From: JBGAJN01 sp044224905
GTDB taxonomy: Bacteria; Verrucomicrobiota; Verrucomicrobiia; Limisphaerales; JBGAJN01
Assembly (NCBI GenBank): GCA_044224905.1
Contig: JBGAJN010000002.1
Span: 1,178,001 to 1,242,000 of the forward strand
Reading direction: 5' to 3'
Length of the DNA: 64,000 nt
A program made the position numbers and the translations under genes. The notes under the pieces were generated by a model, which did not search any database, was not told the DNA's origin, and worked only from the letters and a program-made list of their open reading frames with translations. This document shows positions 15,984 to 25,387 of this stretch, piece after piece (the stretch's first letter is position 1; each line of letters starts with the position of its first letter).

Positions 15984-18506
15984 ATGAAAACGGCAACCAC
16001 ATTTATCGCGAATGGCAGCGAAACGCTGAAGCGTGAAAACGCGCTTCGGTGCTTCCATTGCGGCACGCCGTGTCGCGGCGCGGCGTTTGAGCGAGGCGAG
16101 AAGTCCTTTTGTTGCCAAGGCTGCCTCACCGTTTTTGAATTGCTCAGCGAGAACGGCCTCTCGGGCTTCTATCAATTGAGTGAAACTGCCGGCGTCAGAA
16201 TCACAGCCGCGGCCGCTGGCGATCAGTTCCGGTATCTGGACGAACCAAATGTTCGCGAGCAATTGGTCGACTTCGCCGATGCCCGCACCACGCGAGTAAC
16301 CCTTCGTCTGCCGTCCATCCATTGCATCGCCTGCGTCTGGTTGTTGGAGAATCTCTTCCGCCTCAAGCCCGGCATTGGCCAAACCCAAGTGAACTTCCCG
16401 CGCAAAGAGGTCTGTATCGCGTTTGAGACCGGGAAGGTGAAGCTCAGCGAGATCGCCGCGCTGCTCACGTCCTTGGGTTATGAGCCGGAGTTGAAGTTCT
16501 CGGACTTGGAAAACCGCCCAACTATCCGCGTGCCGCGGCGGCTGTGGATGCAGCTTGGACTCGCCGGCTTCGCTTTTGGGAATGCGATGCTCTTCAGCAT
16601 TGCGACCTACCTCGGGCTCGACGTGTTTTCCGGTCCGGCTTTTCAGAAATTGGTTGGCTTCATCAGCCTCGTTCTCGCCGTGCCAGTGGTGACTTACAGT
16701 GCAGCTGAGTACTACCGCTCCGCGTGGATCAGCCTGCGGCAAAAGCTGCTAAACATCGACGTGCCCATCGCCGCGGGCATCGTCGCCATCTTTGTCCAAA
16801 GCGCGTTCGAAGTTTTAACGGGCCGTGGCGAAGGCTACTTCGATTCGCTCTGCGGGCTGATCTTCTTCCTGCTCTGCGGAAAACTTTTCCAACAGAAGAC
16901 CTACGACCGACTCGCTTTTGATCGCGATTACAAGTCGTTCTTTCCACTGTCCGTCACGCGCAAGCAGGGCAAGGTCGAGCAATCCGTCTCGCTGGCGCAG
17001 TTGGCCGTGGGTGACCATCTGCTCCTTCGCAACGGCGAACTTATTCCCGCCGACGCGAAGCTTGTCGCTGGTCCGGCGGTGATTGACTACAGCTTCGTAA
17101 CTGGGGAATCCGAACCGGTGGAGAAGAAGGCCGACGATTATCTCTACGCCGGCGGCCGCCAGATCGGCGGCGCGATCGAAGTCGAAATGGTCAAGGACGT
17201 CTCCCAGAGCTACCTGACATCGCTCTGGAATCAGGACGCGTTCCGCAAAGACAAGACCGCCTCGCTCAACGCGCTCACCAACACCTACAGCCAGCGCTTC
17301 ACCAAAATCGTCATCGCCATCGCCTTGGGCGCGGCAGTGTTCTGGGCGTTCGTCGATCCGGCCAAGTCGCTGAAGTCCTTCACGTCGGTGCTCATCGTGG
17401 CGTGCCCGTGCGCGCTGGCGCTGGCGGCCCCGTTCGCGCTGGGCACCGCGCAACGCGTGCTCTCACGGCGGAATGTTTTTCTGAAGAACCCCTATGTTCT
17501 CGAATCGCTCGCGAACGTGAACGCGGTTGTGTTCGACAAGACGGGAACGCTCACGGCGGCCGGTGCCGGTTCGGTGACTTGGACAGGCAAACCGCTCAGT
17601 GAGGCGGAGGAAAGCTGGCTTTACTCGATGACGCGCCACTCGACGCATCCCTTGCCTGTGCGCATCGGCGATGCGATTGCGCGCAACCACTTCCCCGAGC
17701 CGGTACGTTCGTTCCTCGAAACCGCCGGCTGTGGCATGGAGGGCGCCGTCGCGGGTAATGAGATTTGGATGGGCTCGGCCGCGTGGCTGGAGTCGCGCAA
17801 TGTTCGCCCAGCGATCGCGAAGGCGCCCACGCAAGGCAGCACGGTGCATGTCGCCATCAACGGCAAGTATCGCGGTTGCTATGTGCTCGAAAGTGCGCTC
17901 CGTCCGGACGCGGATGGTCTCATCACCAAGCTCGCGGAGAATTACGAACTCGCCCTCTTGAGCGGAGATCACGAGCGAGAACGCACGCGGTTCACCGGAC
18001 TGTTCGGCGAATCGTCGCACCTGCATTTCAACCAGAGCCCGCTCAACAAACTCGGCTTCATTCGCGACCTCCAACGCGAAGGCAAAACGGTGATGATGGT
18101 CGGCGATGGTCTCAATGACGCGGGCGCATTGAAACAAAGCGATGTCGGCGTGGCGGTGGTGGAGAACGTCAACGCGTTCTCTCCGGCGAGCGACGTTATC
18201 CTCGCGGCGGGCATGGTGCCGCGGATCGGCGATGTGCTGCGCTACTCGAAACAGTCCGTGCGCACGGTGCGCGCGGCGTTCGTCATCTCCAGCCTCTACA
18301 ACGTCGTCGGCGTCGCCATCGCCGCGAGCGGCAATCTTTCGCCGATCGTTTGCGCGATCTTGATGCCGTTGAGCTCCGTAACCGTCGTGGCGTTCGCTTG
18401 TGGAGCCACGACGTGGATGGGAAGAAAGTTAAACGTAGAGAGCCAACGTGCTTCCGTTCCTCAACTTGCAACCGCCAACGCTCAACTTAACGGAGGTGCC
18501 GCATGA
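15984..18506 (+). CDS. ccoI: copper-translocating P1B-type ATPase for cbb3 oxidase assembly (CcoI/FixI type)
   Basis: Exports copper needed to build the CcoN heme-copper centre. Order: an N-terminal Cys cluster (CFHCGTPC and FCCQGC, about 24-47) typical of CcoI-type pumps; an HMA-like domain with HCIAC (about 113-117); membrane helices; actuator TGES (about 373-376); the CPC metal site in VACPCALAL (about 474-476); phosphorylation site DKTGTLT (about 518-524); and GDGLNDA near the end of the P-domain. Length 840 aa. I chose the ATG at 15984 over an upstream TTG (15945). It overlaps ccoS by 4 bp and leads the operon. Confidence 0.93.
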   Translation: MKTATTFIANGSETLKRENALRCFHCGTPCRGAAFERGEKSFCCQGCLTVFELLSENGLSGFYQLSETAGVRITAAAAGDQFRYLDEPNVREQLVDFADARTTRVTLRLPSIHCIACVWLLENLFRLKPGIGQTQVNFPRKEVCIAFETGKVKLSEIAALLTSLGYEPELKFSDLENRPTIRVPRRLWMQLGLAGFAFGNAMLFSIATYLGLDVFSGPAFQKLVGFISLVLAVPVVTYSAAEYYRSAWISLRQKLLNIDVPIAAGIVAIFVQSAFEVLTGRGEGYFDSLCGLIFFLLCGKLFQQKTYDRLAFDRDYKSFFPLSVTRKQGKVEQSVSLAQLAVGDHLLLRNGELIPADAKLVAGPAVIDYSFVTGESEPVEKKADDYLYAGGRQIGGAIEVEMVKDVSQSYLTSLWNQDAFRKDKTASLNALTNTYSQRFTKIVIAIALGAAVFWAFVDPAKSLKSFTSVLIVACPCALALAAPFALGTAQRVLSRRNVFLKNPYVLESLANVNAVVFDKTGTLTAAGAGSVTWTGKPLSEAEESWLYSMTRHSTHPLPVRIGDAIARNHFPEPVRSFLETAGCGMEGAVAGNEIWMGSAAWLESRNVRPAIAKAPTQGSTVHVAINGKYRGCYVLESALRPDADGLITKLAENYELALLSGDHERERTRFTGLFGESSHLHFNQSPLNKLGFIRDLQREGKTVMMVGDGLNDAGALKQSDVGVAVVENVNAFSPASDVILAAGMVPRIGDVLRYSKQSVRTVRAAFVISSLYNVVGVAIAASGNLSPIVCAILMPLSSVTVVAFACGATTWMGRKLNVESQRASVPQLATANAQLNGGAA

Positions 18507-18685
18507 GCATCATCCTGGTTCTCATTCCGCTGAGCATCCTCTTCGCCGTGGCTTTTCTCGGCGCGTTCATTTGGGCCGTTCGTGGCGGGCAGTTCGAGGA
18601 CACCACCACGCCGTCGATGCGCCTGTTGCTCGACGAAAAACAGATTTCCGACCGCAGTGCTGATACCGAATCCAAACACAAATGA
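18503..18685 (+). CDS. ccoS: cbb3 oxidase assembly protein CcoS
   Basis: A 60-aa single-TM protein (ILVLIPLSILFAVAFLGAFIW) with the CcoS pattern: a short N-terminus, one helix, then W-x-V-x-x-GQFED and a hydrophilic tail. CcoS is needed for cofactor insertion into cbb3 oxidase. Its ATG overlaps the ccoI stop (ATGA) and has a strong GGAGGTG 5 bases upstream. It precedes the oxidase structural gene by 7 bases. Confidence 0.92.
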   Translation: MSIILVLIPLSILFAVAFLGAFIWAVRGGQFEDTTTPSMRLLLDEKQISDRSADTESKHK

Positions 18686-18692
18686 TAAAACC

Positions 18693-20855
18693 ATGAACGT
18701 AGAAACATTCCGATACGACAACCGCATCGTTCGCGCGTTTGCGATTGCCACAGTCGTCTGGGGCCTAGTGGGCTTCTCAGCCGGCTTGCTCATCGCCTGC
18801 CAGTTATTCTGGCCGGAGTTAAACCTAAACCTGCAGTTCACCTCGTTCGGCCGGCTGCGGCCGCTCCACACGAACGCCGTCATCTTCGCCTTCGTGGGCA
18901 ACGGCATGTTCATGGGCATCTACTACTCGCTCCAACGACTCTGCAAGGCGCGCATGTTCAATGACACGCTGAGCTGGATCAACTTCTGGGGCTGGCAGAC
19001 GATCATCGTGAGCGCCGCCGTCACGCTGCCGCTCGGTCTGACCAGCAGCAAGGAATACGCGGAACTCGAATGGCCGATCGACATCGCCATCGCGCTGATC
19101 TGGGTGGTCTTTGCGATTAACGTCTTCGGCACGATCATCAAGCGCCGCGAGAAACACATCTACGTCGCGATCTGGTTCTACATCTCCACCGTGCTGACTG
19201 TGGCGATGCTGCACATCGTCAACTCGATGGAAATGCCGGCGAGCTTTTTCAAGAGCTATTCCGTCTACGCCGGCGTGCAGGACGCGTTAGTGCAATGGTG
19301 GTATGGCCACAACGCCGTCGCGTTCTATCTGACGACCTCTTACCTCGGCTTGATGTATTACTTCCTGCCGAAGGCGGCGGAACGCCCGGTGTTCTCATAT
19401 CGGCTTTCGATCATCCACTTCTGGGCCCTGATCTTCATCTATATCTGGGCGGGTCCGCATCACCTCCTTTACTCCGCGCTGCCGGACTGGGCGCAATCAC
19501 TCGGCATGGTGTTCTCGATCATGCTCGTGGCTCCGAGTTGGGGCGGCATGTTGAACGGTTTGCTCACCCTCCGCGGCGCGTGGCACAAGGTTCGCGAAGA
19601 ACCCATGCTGAAGTTCATGGTCGTGGCCGTCACGGCTTACGGCATGGCCACGCTCGAAGGCCCGATGCTTTCGATCAAGTCGGTGAACTCGCTCTCGCAC
19701 TACACCGACTGGACCATCGCTCACGTGCACACCGGTGCGCTGGGTTGGAACGGCTTTCTTACGTTCTCCATGCTCTACTGGTTGTTCCCGCGCCTCTACA
19801 ACACCAAGCTCTTCTCAGTGAAGCTCGCCAACTGGCACTTCTGGCTCGGGTTGCTCGGCATGATGTTCTACGTCATCCCGATGTATTGGGCCGGCATCAC
19901 GCAGGGCCTGATGTGGAAACAGTTCACCAGCGAAGGCTTCATGCAGTATCCGAACTTCCTGGAGACCGTGCTGCAACTGTTCCCGATGTTCAAACTGCGC
20001 GCCATTGGTGGCACGTTCTACATCCTCGGAGCGTGCTTGATGGCTTATAACCTCTACAAGACGGCCAAAGCCGGACAGTTCGTGCCCGAAGTGGAAGTGC
20101 AGGCGCCTTCGTTGCGCAGTGCGCCAGATCACGAAGCCGACGCGAAGATCGGCTGGGGTCACCGATTCATCGAAAGCAAGCCGATGCTCCTCGCTGCGCT
20201 CGCTCTCGTGGCCGTCGTTATTGGTGGTTTGGTCGAGTTCATCCCGATGTGGGTGATCAAAGAAAACGTTCCGACGATCGCGGCGGTGAAGCCTTATTCC
20301 CCGCTCGAGGTGCTCGGTCGCGATCTCTACATCCGCGAAGGATGCGTGAGCTGCCACTCGCAGATGATTCGTCCGTTCCGCAGCGAGACCGAGCGTTACG
20401 GCGAATACTCCAAAGCCGGCGAGTATGTTTACGATCATCCGTTCCTCTGGGGCTCCAAGCGCACCGGACCCGATCTGCACCGCGAGGGTGGCAAGTATCC
20501 TGACGCGTGGCATTACAATCACATGGACGACCCGCGGCTCACGTCGCCCGGTTCACTCATGCCGCGTTACTCGTGGCTGCTCACGCAGAAGCTCGATGTC
20601 ACCGCGTTGCCATCTCGGCTCAACGCCTTGCGCAAAGTCGGCGTTCCGTATCCGGCCGGTTACGAAAACGGCCAGGCGCAAAAAGACCTCGAGGCGCAGC
20701 AAAAGAAAATCGTCATGAATCTGGCGGCGGGCACGATCACCAACGCCCCTGCGGATCGTGAAATCGTCGCGCTCATCGCGTATCTCCAACGTCTCGGCAC
20801 GGACATCAAGGCGACCGCCGCACCGGCCGCACCCAAGCCCGCCGGAGCGAACTGA
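18693..20855 (+). CDS. ccoNO: cbb3-type cytochrome c oxidase, fused subunits I and II (CcoN-CcoO)
   Basis: One 720-aa polypeptide carries both core subunits of the high-affinity oxygen reductase. The CcoN part (about 1-475) has the usual helices and heme/copper His residues (HTNAVIFAFVGNG near 61, WWYGHNAVAF near 205, GPHHLLYSALPDW near 257, HVHTGALGWNGF near 347). The CcoO part (about 480-720) starts with a new TM (LAALALVAVVIGGLVEF) and has one c-type heme site CVSCH (about 551-555) with SLMPRYSWL supplying the Met ligand. The ATG at 18693 is chosen because the N-terminus MNVETFRYDNRIVRAF is typical. Such fusions are known in other phyla, Bacteroidota included. Confidence 0.95.
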   Translation: MNVETFRYDNRIVRAFAIATVVWGLVGFSAGLLIACQLFWPELNLNLQFTSFGRLRPLHTNAVIFAFVGNGMFMGIYYSLQRLCKARMFNDTLSWINFWGWQTIIVSAAVTLPLGLTSSKEYAELEWPIDIAIALIWVVFAINVFGTIIKRREKHIYVAIWFYISTVLTVAMLHIVNSMEMPASFFKSYSVYAGVQDALVQWWYGHNAVAFYLTTSYLGLMYYFLPKAAERPVFSYRLSIIHFWALIFIYIWAGPHHLLYSALPDWAQSLGMVFSIMLVAPSWGGMLNGLLTLRGAWHKVREEPMLKFMVVAVTAYGMATLEGPMLSIKSVNSLSHYTDWTIAHVHTGALGWNGFLTFSMLYWLFPRLYNTKLFSVKLANWHFWLGLLGMMFYVIPMYWAGITQGLMWKQFTSEGFMQYPNFLETVLQLFPMFKLRAIGGTFYILGACLMAYNLYKTAKAGQFVPEVEVQAPSLRSAPDHEADAKIGWGHRFIESKPMLLAALALVAVVIGGLVEFIPMWVIKENVPTIAAVKPYSPLEVLGRDLYIREGCVSCHSQMIRPFRSETERYGEYSKAGEYVYDHPFLWGSKRTGPDLHREGGKYPDAWHYNHMDDPRLTSPGSLMPRYSWLLTQKLDVTALPSRLNALRKVGVPYPAGYENGQAQKDLEAQQKKIVMNLAAGTITNAPADREIVALIAYLQRLGTDIKATAAPAAPKPAGAN

Positions 20856-20882
20856 AATCTGAACCCTTAAACCTGAACGACT

Positions 20883-21080
20883 ATGATCAAGAATGTGCTC
20901 AGTGATATCGGAGGCGTCGGAGTCTATGGCATGATTTCGATCTGCCTGTTCTTCGCCGTGTTCTCGGGGGCGATTTTGGTTTCGCTCCTGATGACCAAAC
21001 GGACTGTTCAAACCATGAGCGCGTTGCCGCTCGAAGACGGGGAAGTGATTCCCGCGCAGAAAGGAGTTGCCCATGAATAA
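20883..21080 (+). CDS. ccoQ: small cbb3 oxidase subunit (CcoQ-like)
   Basis: A 65-aa single-TM protein (VGVYGMISICLFFAVFSGAILVSLLM) followed by a short polar tail (TKRTVQTMSALPLEDGE). Size, topology and position between ccoNO and ccoP identify it as the CcoQ-type small subunit that stabilises the complex; the sequence itself is weakly conserved. Its 3' end overlaps the start of ccoP by 8 bases. Confidence 0.82.
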   Translation: MIKNVLSDIGGVGVYGMISICLFFAVFSGAILVSLLMTKRTVQTMSALPLEDGEVIPAQKGVAHE

Positions 21081-21660
21081 CGATCCTAAAGAACCGAAAT
21101 TGCTCGACCACGATGCCGATGGCATCCGCGAGCTCGACAACAACCTCCCGCGCTGGTGGGTGTGGATGTTCTACCTCTGCATCATCTATGCGGTGTGCTA
21201 CATGGGTTATTATCACGTGCTGAAGATCGGTAAACTTCAGGCCGCCGAGTACGAGGAAGAATGGAAGGCTGGCGAGGCATTGAAGTCCGCCGCCATCGCC
21301 AAGTTCGAAGCGACCATTGGCACCATGCAACCCTCGAAGGACAAGACCGAATTGGGCCAGGGATTGCAGATCTATACCACCTACTGCTCGCCCTGCCATC
21401 GTCCGGACGGCGGCGGTTTGGTCGGTCCGAACCTTTGCGACGACTACTGGATCCACGGCTCCAACTTCGTGGACAACGTGAAGGTCATCATCAACGGCGT
21501 GCCCGACAAAGGCATGTTGACGTGGCGGGGTGTGCTGAAGCCGGCGGAGATTCGCGCTGTCGCGAGTTACATCTACACGCTGCGTGGCACCTCGCCCCCG
21601 AATCCGAAACCGCGCGAAGATCAAGCGCCCAAGCAGACTGGTCCGAGTCCGTTTGAGTAA
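21073..21660 (+). CDS. ccoP: cbb3 oxidase cytochrome c subunit III (CcoP-like, monoheme)
   Basis: Electron-entry subunit. A cytoplasmic N-terminus with DHDADGIRELDNNLPRWW, the usual CcoP signature, leads into one TM (VWMFYLCIIYAVCYMGYY). A periplasmic cytochrome c domain follows with a single CSPCH heme site (about residue 107) and Met in DKGMLTW. Classic proteobacterial CcoP has two CXXCH sites; only one is visible here, as in Bacteroidota-type subunits. The ATG at 21073 has AAAGGAG upstream and lies inside the end of ccoQ. Length 195 aa. Confidence 0.92.
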   Translation: MNNDPKEPKLLDHDADGIRELDNNLPRWWVWMFYLCIIYAVCYMGYYHVLKIGKLQAAEYEEEWKAGEALKSAAIAKFEATIGTMQPSKDKTELGQGLQIYTTYCSPCHRPDGGGLVGPNLCDDYWIHGSNFVDNVKVIINGVPDKGMLTWRGVLKPAEIRAVASYIYTLRGTSPPNPKPREDQAPKQTGPSPFE

Positions 21661-21708
21661 GCAATGGGTCAATGGCGCGGCGGGAAACGCCGCGCCAACC
21701 TAAACCGT

Positions 21709-23184
21709 ATGAGCACGACACCTACCACCACACCGTCGTCAGAAGAATCGCAGCCGGAGCACCACGGAGTCGCGCAGGAAATCAAATGGGAGGATTACCG
21801 CGACCACCTTGCCACGGCGGATAAGGACGGCAATCGCCGCTGGATCTATGCGAAGAAACCCGGCGGCAAATGGCACACGCGCCGGGCGTGGTTCAGCGCG
21901 CTGCTCATCGGTATCATGTTCGCGGGTCCGTGGATTCGCATCAACGGCAACCCGCTCTTGCTGATCAACATCATCGAGCGCCGCTTCTCGATCCTTGGCC
22001 AAATTTTCTGGCCGCAAGATACGATCATCTTCGCGGTCGCGATGCTCGTCTTCTTCGCGGGCATCATGATTTTCACCACCGCGTTCGGCCGGCTCTGGTG
22101 TGGATGGACCTGTCCGCAAACGGTGATGATGGAGATGGTTTTCCGGAAAATCGAATACCTCATCGAAGGCGATTTTCAGCAACAACGCATCCTCGATGCC
22201 GCGCCGTGGACCACTAGGAAGATCGTCAAGAAGGCTTTCAAGCACATCGTTTTCTTTGGCGCCTCTTTCATTGTCGGCAATACCTTGCTGGCTTACATCA
22301 TCGGCAGCGAACAACTTTTGGCCATTCAGTTCGATGACCCGCGCAACCACTTGGTCGGGTTGACGCTGATGACTCTGTTCACGTTGCTGTTCTACGCCAT
22401 CTTCGCGCGCTTCCGGGAGCAGGCGTGCACGTTCATCTGCCCATACGGACGCTTTCAATCCGCGCTGCTCGATGAAAACACGATGGTGGTCGCTTACGAC
22501 AACAAGCGCGGCGAGAAACGCGCACCGGTCAAGCGCAGCCAGACGCACGAGCAGCGAACCGCCGCCGGCAATGGAGACTGCGTCAACTGCGGTGCCTGTG
22601 TGGTCGTTTGCCCCACCGGAATCGACATCCGCAACGGCGTGCAAATGGAGTGCGTGAATTGCACTGCGTGCATCGATGCGTGCGATCACATCATGGACAA
22701 GGTCCAGCGCCCGCGCGGCCTGATCCGCTACGCTTCGTTGAACAACATCGCAAAGGGTGAGCCGCAGCGTTTTACCCCGCGCATGAAGCTTTATTCCGGC
22801 GTGTTGACCGGACTGATCTCGCTGTTTCTCTACCTCGTGTTCACTCGCTGCGATGTGGAGACGTCCTTCCTGCGCGCGCCCGGCTCGATGTTCCAAACCA
22901 CTGCCGACGGCAAACTCGAGAATCTCTACACGGTGAAAGTCGTGAACAAAACCATGCACGACATTCCCGTCGAACTGCGTCTCCAGAACATCCAAGGCAA
23001 CGTGAAGGTGATGGGTGCCGCGGACCTCACCGCTCCCGCCGCGAAGCTTGTGCAAACTTCCGTGCTCGTGGAACTGGATCCTCAAATCGTGAAGGGCGCC
23101 AACACGCAGCTCAAGATTGGCGTCTACTCGAAAGGTAAGCTGCTCGAAACCGTGAACACGTCCTTCGTCGGACCACGCAAATAA
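21709..23184 (+). CDS. ccoG: cytochrome c oxidase accessory protein CcoG (polyferredoxin)
   Basis: Membrane-bound iron-sulfur protein that reduces copper for cbb3 assembly. It has several TM helices in the N-terminal half, the conserved W-C-GWTCPQTV and FICPYGRFQSAL motifs, then two 4Fe-4S sites (CVNCGACVVVCPTG and CVNCTACIDACD, about 285-330), one further TM and an Ig-like periplasmic tail. Length 491 aa from the ATG at 21709; an upstream in-frame ATG (21664) adds 15 residues unlike family members. It follows ccoP in the same operon. Confidence 0.95.
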   Translation: MSTTPTTTPSSEESQPEHHGVAQEIKWEDYRDHLATADKDGNRRWIYAKKPGGKWHTRRAWFSALLIGIMFAGPWIRINGNPLLLINIIERRFSILGQIFWPQDTIIFAVAMLVFFAGIMIFTTAFGRLWCGWTCPQTVMMEMVFRKIEYLIEGDFQQQRILDAAPWTTRKIVKKAFKHIVFFGASFIVGNTLLAYIIGSEQLLAIQFDDPRNHLVGLTLMTLFTLLFYAIFARFREQACTFICPYGRFQSALLDENTMVVAYDNKRGEKRAPVKRSQTHEQRTAAGNGDCVNCGACVVVCPTGIDIRNGVQMECVNCTACIDACDHIMDKVQRPRGLIRYASLNNIAKGEPQRFTPRMKLYSGVLTGLISLFLYLVFTRCDVETSFLRAPGSMFQTTADGKLENLYTVKVVNKTMHDIPVELRLQNIQGNVKVMGAADLTAPAAKLVQTSVLVELDPQIVKGANTQLKIGVYSKGKLLETVNTSFVGPRK

Positions 23185-23189
23185 CCACC

Positions 23190-23663
23190 ATGAAAAAGAT
23201 CCTCAATAATCCTTGGCCTTATGCCATCACCGCTTGGTTTGTCGTCTTCATCACGGGAGTCGTGACCTGGGTCACCTTCGCGATGCGGCAACAAACCGAT
23301 CTCGTCGGCAACGACTACTATGAGCAGGAGATCAATTATCAGCAGCAACTGGATCGCTTGAATCGCACTCGGCTGATCAACGCTCAACTGGCCGTCGGCT
23401 ACGACACCGCACAAGACGCGATCACCATCACGTTGCCCGCCGCGCAGGCGAGTCGCGCCACGACCGGCAGCATCCAGCTCTATCGCCCGTCGGATGCAAA
23501 GCTGGATCACAAGTTCAAGCTCGCCGCCAATGCCGATGGATCGCAACGCCTCGACGCGCGCAAGCTCCGCCCCGGCCTGTGGAAAGTCCGCGTCGAATGG
23601 ACCGTGGACGGTCAGGGCTATTTCTTCGATCAACCCGTCGTTGTCGGATCGCACCAGTCGTAA
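23190..23663 (+). CDS. ccoH: FixH/CcoH family cbb3 assembly protein
   Basis: A 157-aa protein with one N-terminal TM (YAITAWFVVFITGVVTWVTFAM) followed by NDYYEQEINYQQQLDR, the characteristic FixH/CcoH juxtamembrane motif, and a periplasmic beta-sandwich ending in W-VRVEWTVDGQGYFF. FixH proteins help mature the cbb3 oxidase with CcoI and CcoG. It starts 5 bases after ccoG stops. Confidence 0.92.
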   Translation: MKKILNNPWPYAITAWFVVFITGVVTWVTFAMRQQTDLVGNDYYEQEINYQQQLDRLNRTRLINAQLAVGYDTAQDAITITLPAAQASRATTGSIQLYRPSDAKLDHKFKLAANADGSQRLDARKLRPGLWKVRVEWTVDGQGYFFDQPVVVGSHQS

Positions 23664-23675
23664 CCGATTCTTCGC

Positions 23676-24359
23676 ATGGCACTCTGGACCGCATTTTTGC
23701 TCGGCTTTGTCGGCAGTTTGCACTGCGCCGGCATGTGCGGTCCGTTGGCGCTCGCGCTGCCGGTCGTCGGCAAGACGCGCGCGATGTTTATCCTCAGCCG
23801 GCTGACTTACAACTTCGGACGGATCGTAACCTACGGCTCCCTTGGTGTGGTGTTCGGCCTGCTCGGCGCGACGTTCGCGCTCGCCGGTTTGCAGCGTTGG
23901 CTCTCACTCGGCGCGGGCGTCGTGATCCTGATCGGGCTTCTCGCCTCGTCGCGATTCGCCGTCGGCACGCCTGCGGTGAAGCTCGTGGTCTGGGTGAAAT
24001 CGGGTTTGGGAAAAATGCTCCAACGCCGTTCGTTCTCTTCGCTATTCACGCTCGGCTTGCTGAACGGGCTCCTGCCGTGCGGACTTGTCTACGTCGCCTG
24101 CGCTGGCGCGACCGCAACGGGAAGCTTGCTCACGGGCGCGGAATACATGCTCGGCTTCGGGCTGGGAACGTTGCCGATGATGCTGGGCATCGGTCTCGCG
24201 GGACGCTCGCTCCAATCGATGTTCCGCTTCCATACTCAGCGCGTCATTACCGCGAGCCTGTTGATGGTTGCGGTGCTGTTGATCCTCCGCGGAATGGCGC
24301 TCGGAATTCCCTATGTGAGTCCGGATCTCGCGAGCGGCGCTCCGTGCTGCCACCACTGA
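23676..24359 (+). CDS. TauE/SafE-like membrane protein of cbb3 loci
   Basis: A 227-aa protein with about six TM helices, the GFVGSLHCAGMCGPLALALP motif at the N-terminus and NGLLPCGLVYVA in the second half, both typical of the small sulfite-exporter-like (UreH-like/DsbD-related) proteins that end cbb3 operons. The paired Cys (HCAGMCGP and LPCG) and the final CCHH tail suggest metal or thiol handling, perhaps copper transfer; this is inference. It is the last gene of the oxidase operon, 12 bases after ccoH, and converges on the DUF6807 gene 4 bases away. Confidence 0.87.
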   Translation: MALWTAFLLGFVGSLHCAGMCGPLALALPVVGKTRAMFILSRLTYNFGRIVTYGSLGVVFGLLGATFALAGLQRWLSLGAGVVILIGLLASSRFAVGTPAVKLVVWVKSGLGKMLQRRSFSSLFTLGLLNGLLPCGLVYVACAGATATGSLLTGAEYMLGFGLGTLPMMLGIGLAGRSLQSMFRFHTQRVITASLLMVAVLLILRGMALGIPYVSPDLASGAPCCHH

Positions 24360-24363
24360 AGAA

Positions 24364-25365
24364 CTACTTCGCCCGTTCTTTCACGTACACCGAATACTGC
24401 TCGCCCACGTGGCCCTGCTTTTCGTCGCCTTCGTGGAAATAAAAACGGTAACGAAAGGTCACGCTCTTGCCTGCGGGAACAGTGAAGTTGCCGGCGTTCT
24501 TGTCCGGATTCTTTTCAAAGCTCGAAATGCCGAACGGGTTGGCCGTGAACAATCCGTAAGTGCGAACGTGCCACCACGTCGGATGACGCGGGTTGGCGGG
24601 ATGGTCGAAGATGGCGACGCCAACTGTCTTGCCTTCCACGGGACCGTAGTAATCGCACCACTTGCCGCGCTTGCCCCATGCGTCTAGGTCACGTGCGCCT
24701 TCGCTGGTGACGATGTGACCGAATCCAGGCGCGGCTTTCTTCTCTCCCTTTTTCTTGGGTCCAACGACGCGCATACTCTCCGCCAGACGGATGCCCATGC
24801 CGCCGTCTTTCTGGTCACCGAGAACGACTTCGCCGTGCGTGGCGCGCAGCTCGACCTCGTAATCAAGCGTGCGCTCCGGACCGCGATCGTAGAAACGGAT
24901 TGTCAGGAGTTCATCACAGACGGGTTGTCCTTCGGGGGAGAGGATTTGATTCTCGCTGCGGAGCACGCCGACCGCCGGATCGCTTTTCAGTTCGAGGAAT
25001 TTTCGATGAACGGTCGTGCCCACTTTGCTGCCCGGTCGCGGAGACGGATCAGCCCAGGTGCTGATTTCGTTGATTCGCATGTGCGACCACGCCAGACCGC
25101 GATGATGGGGATGATCATGCTCTTCGCCCGGGACTTCCTTCATCGGAAAGTTCCGCGTCATGCCCGCGCCTGTCGGACCGATGATGGGATAGAGCACGGG
25201 GCGGGGCGTATTCGTGCCGTAGAGATACTCGGTGAACAGTTGCCCGCCGATCTCAACACGCACGCGGTCGCCGAGGTCGGCGAGTTTCACTCCACTAGCT
25301 GCGTGTGCTGACAGGGCCAACAATGACATCACTGAGGCCGCAACGAATCGTGGCAGTGTTTTCAT
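24364..25365 (-). CDS. secreted DUF6807 (PmoA-type) family protein
   Basis: A 333-aa exported protein; signal peptide KTLPRFVAASVMSLLALSAHA from the ATG at 25365. The family signature is clear: a Y-LYG-N-PRPVLYPI segment near residue 55, H-HPHHRGLAWSH near 90, and an extended beta-sandwich with a C-terminal FRYRFYFHEG. The family was named for a supposed methane-monooxygenase link, but that name is misleading; its members are periplasmic proteins of PVC and Bacteroidota bacteria, often beside sugar-acting enzymes. Function is not established. A paralogue lies at 56576-57811. It sits 22 bases after the aminotransferase gene on the same strand. Confidence 0.85.
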   Translation of the reverse strand: MKTLPRFVAASVMSLLALSAHAASGVKLADLGDRVRVEIGGQLFTEYLYGTNTPRPVLYPIIGPTGAGMTRNFPMKEVPGEEHDHPHHRGLAWSHMRINEISTWADPSPRPGSKVGTTVHRKFLELKSDPAVGVLRSENQILSPEGQPVCDELLTIRFYDRGPERTLDYEVELRATHGEVVLGDQKDGGMGIRLAESMRVVGPKKKGEKKAAPGFGHIVTSEGARDLDAWGKRGKWCDYYGPVEGKTVGVAIFDHPANPRHPTWWHVRTYGLFTANPFGISSFEKNPDKNAGNFTVPAGKSVTFRYRFYFHEGDEKQGHVGEQYSVYVKERAK

Positions 25366-25387
25366 AAGTGAGTCGCGGAACGGCAAT

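Noticed and set aside
21739..23085. A 448-codon minus-strand frame opposite ccoG
   Set aside because: Mirror product; the opposite strand holds the 4Fe-4S and WTCPQ motifs of CcoG.
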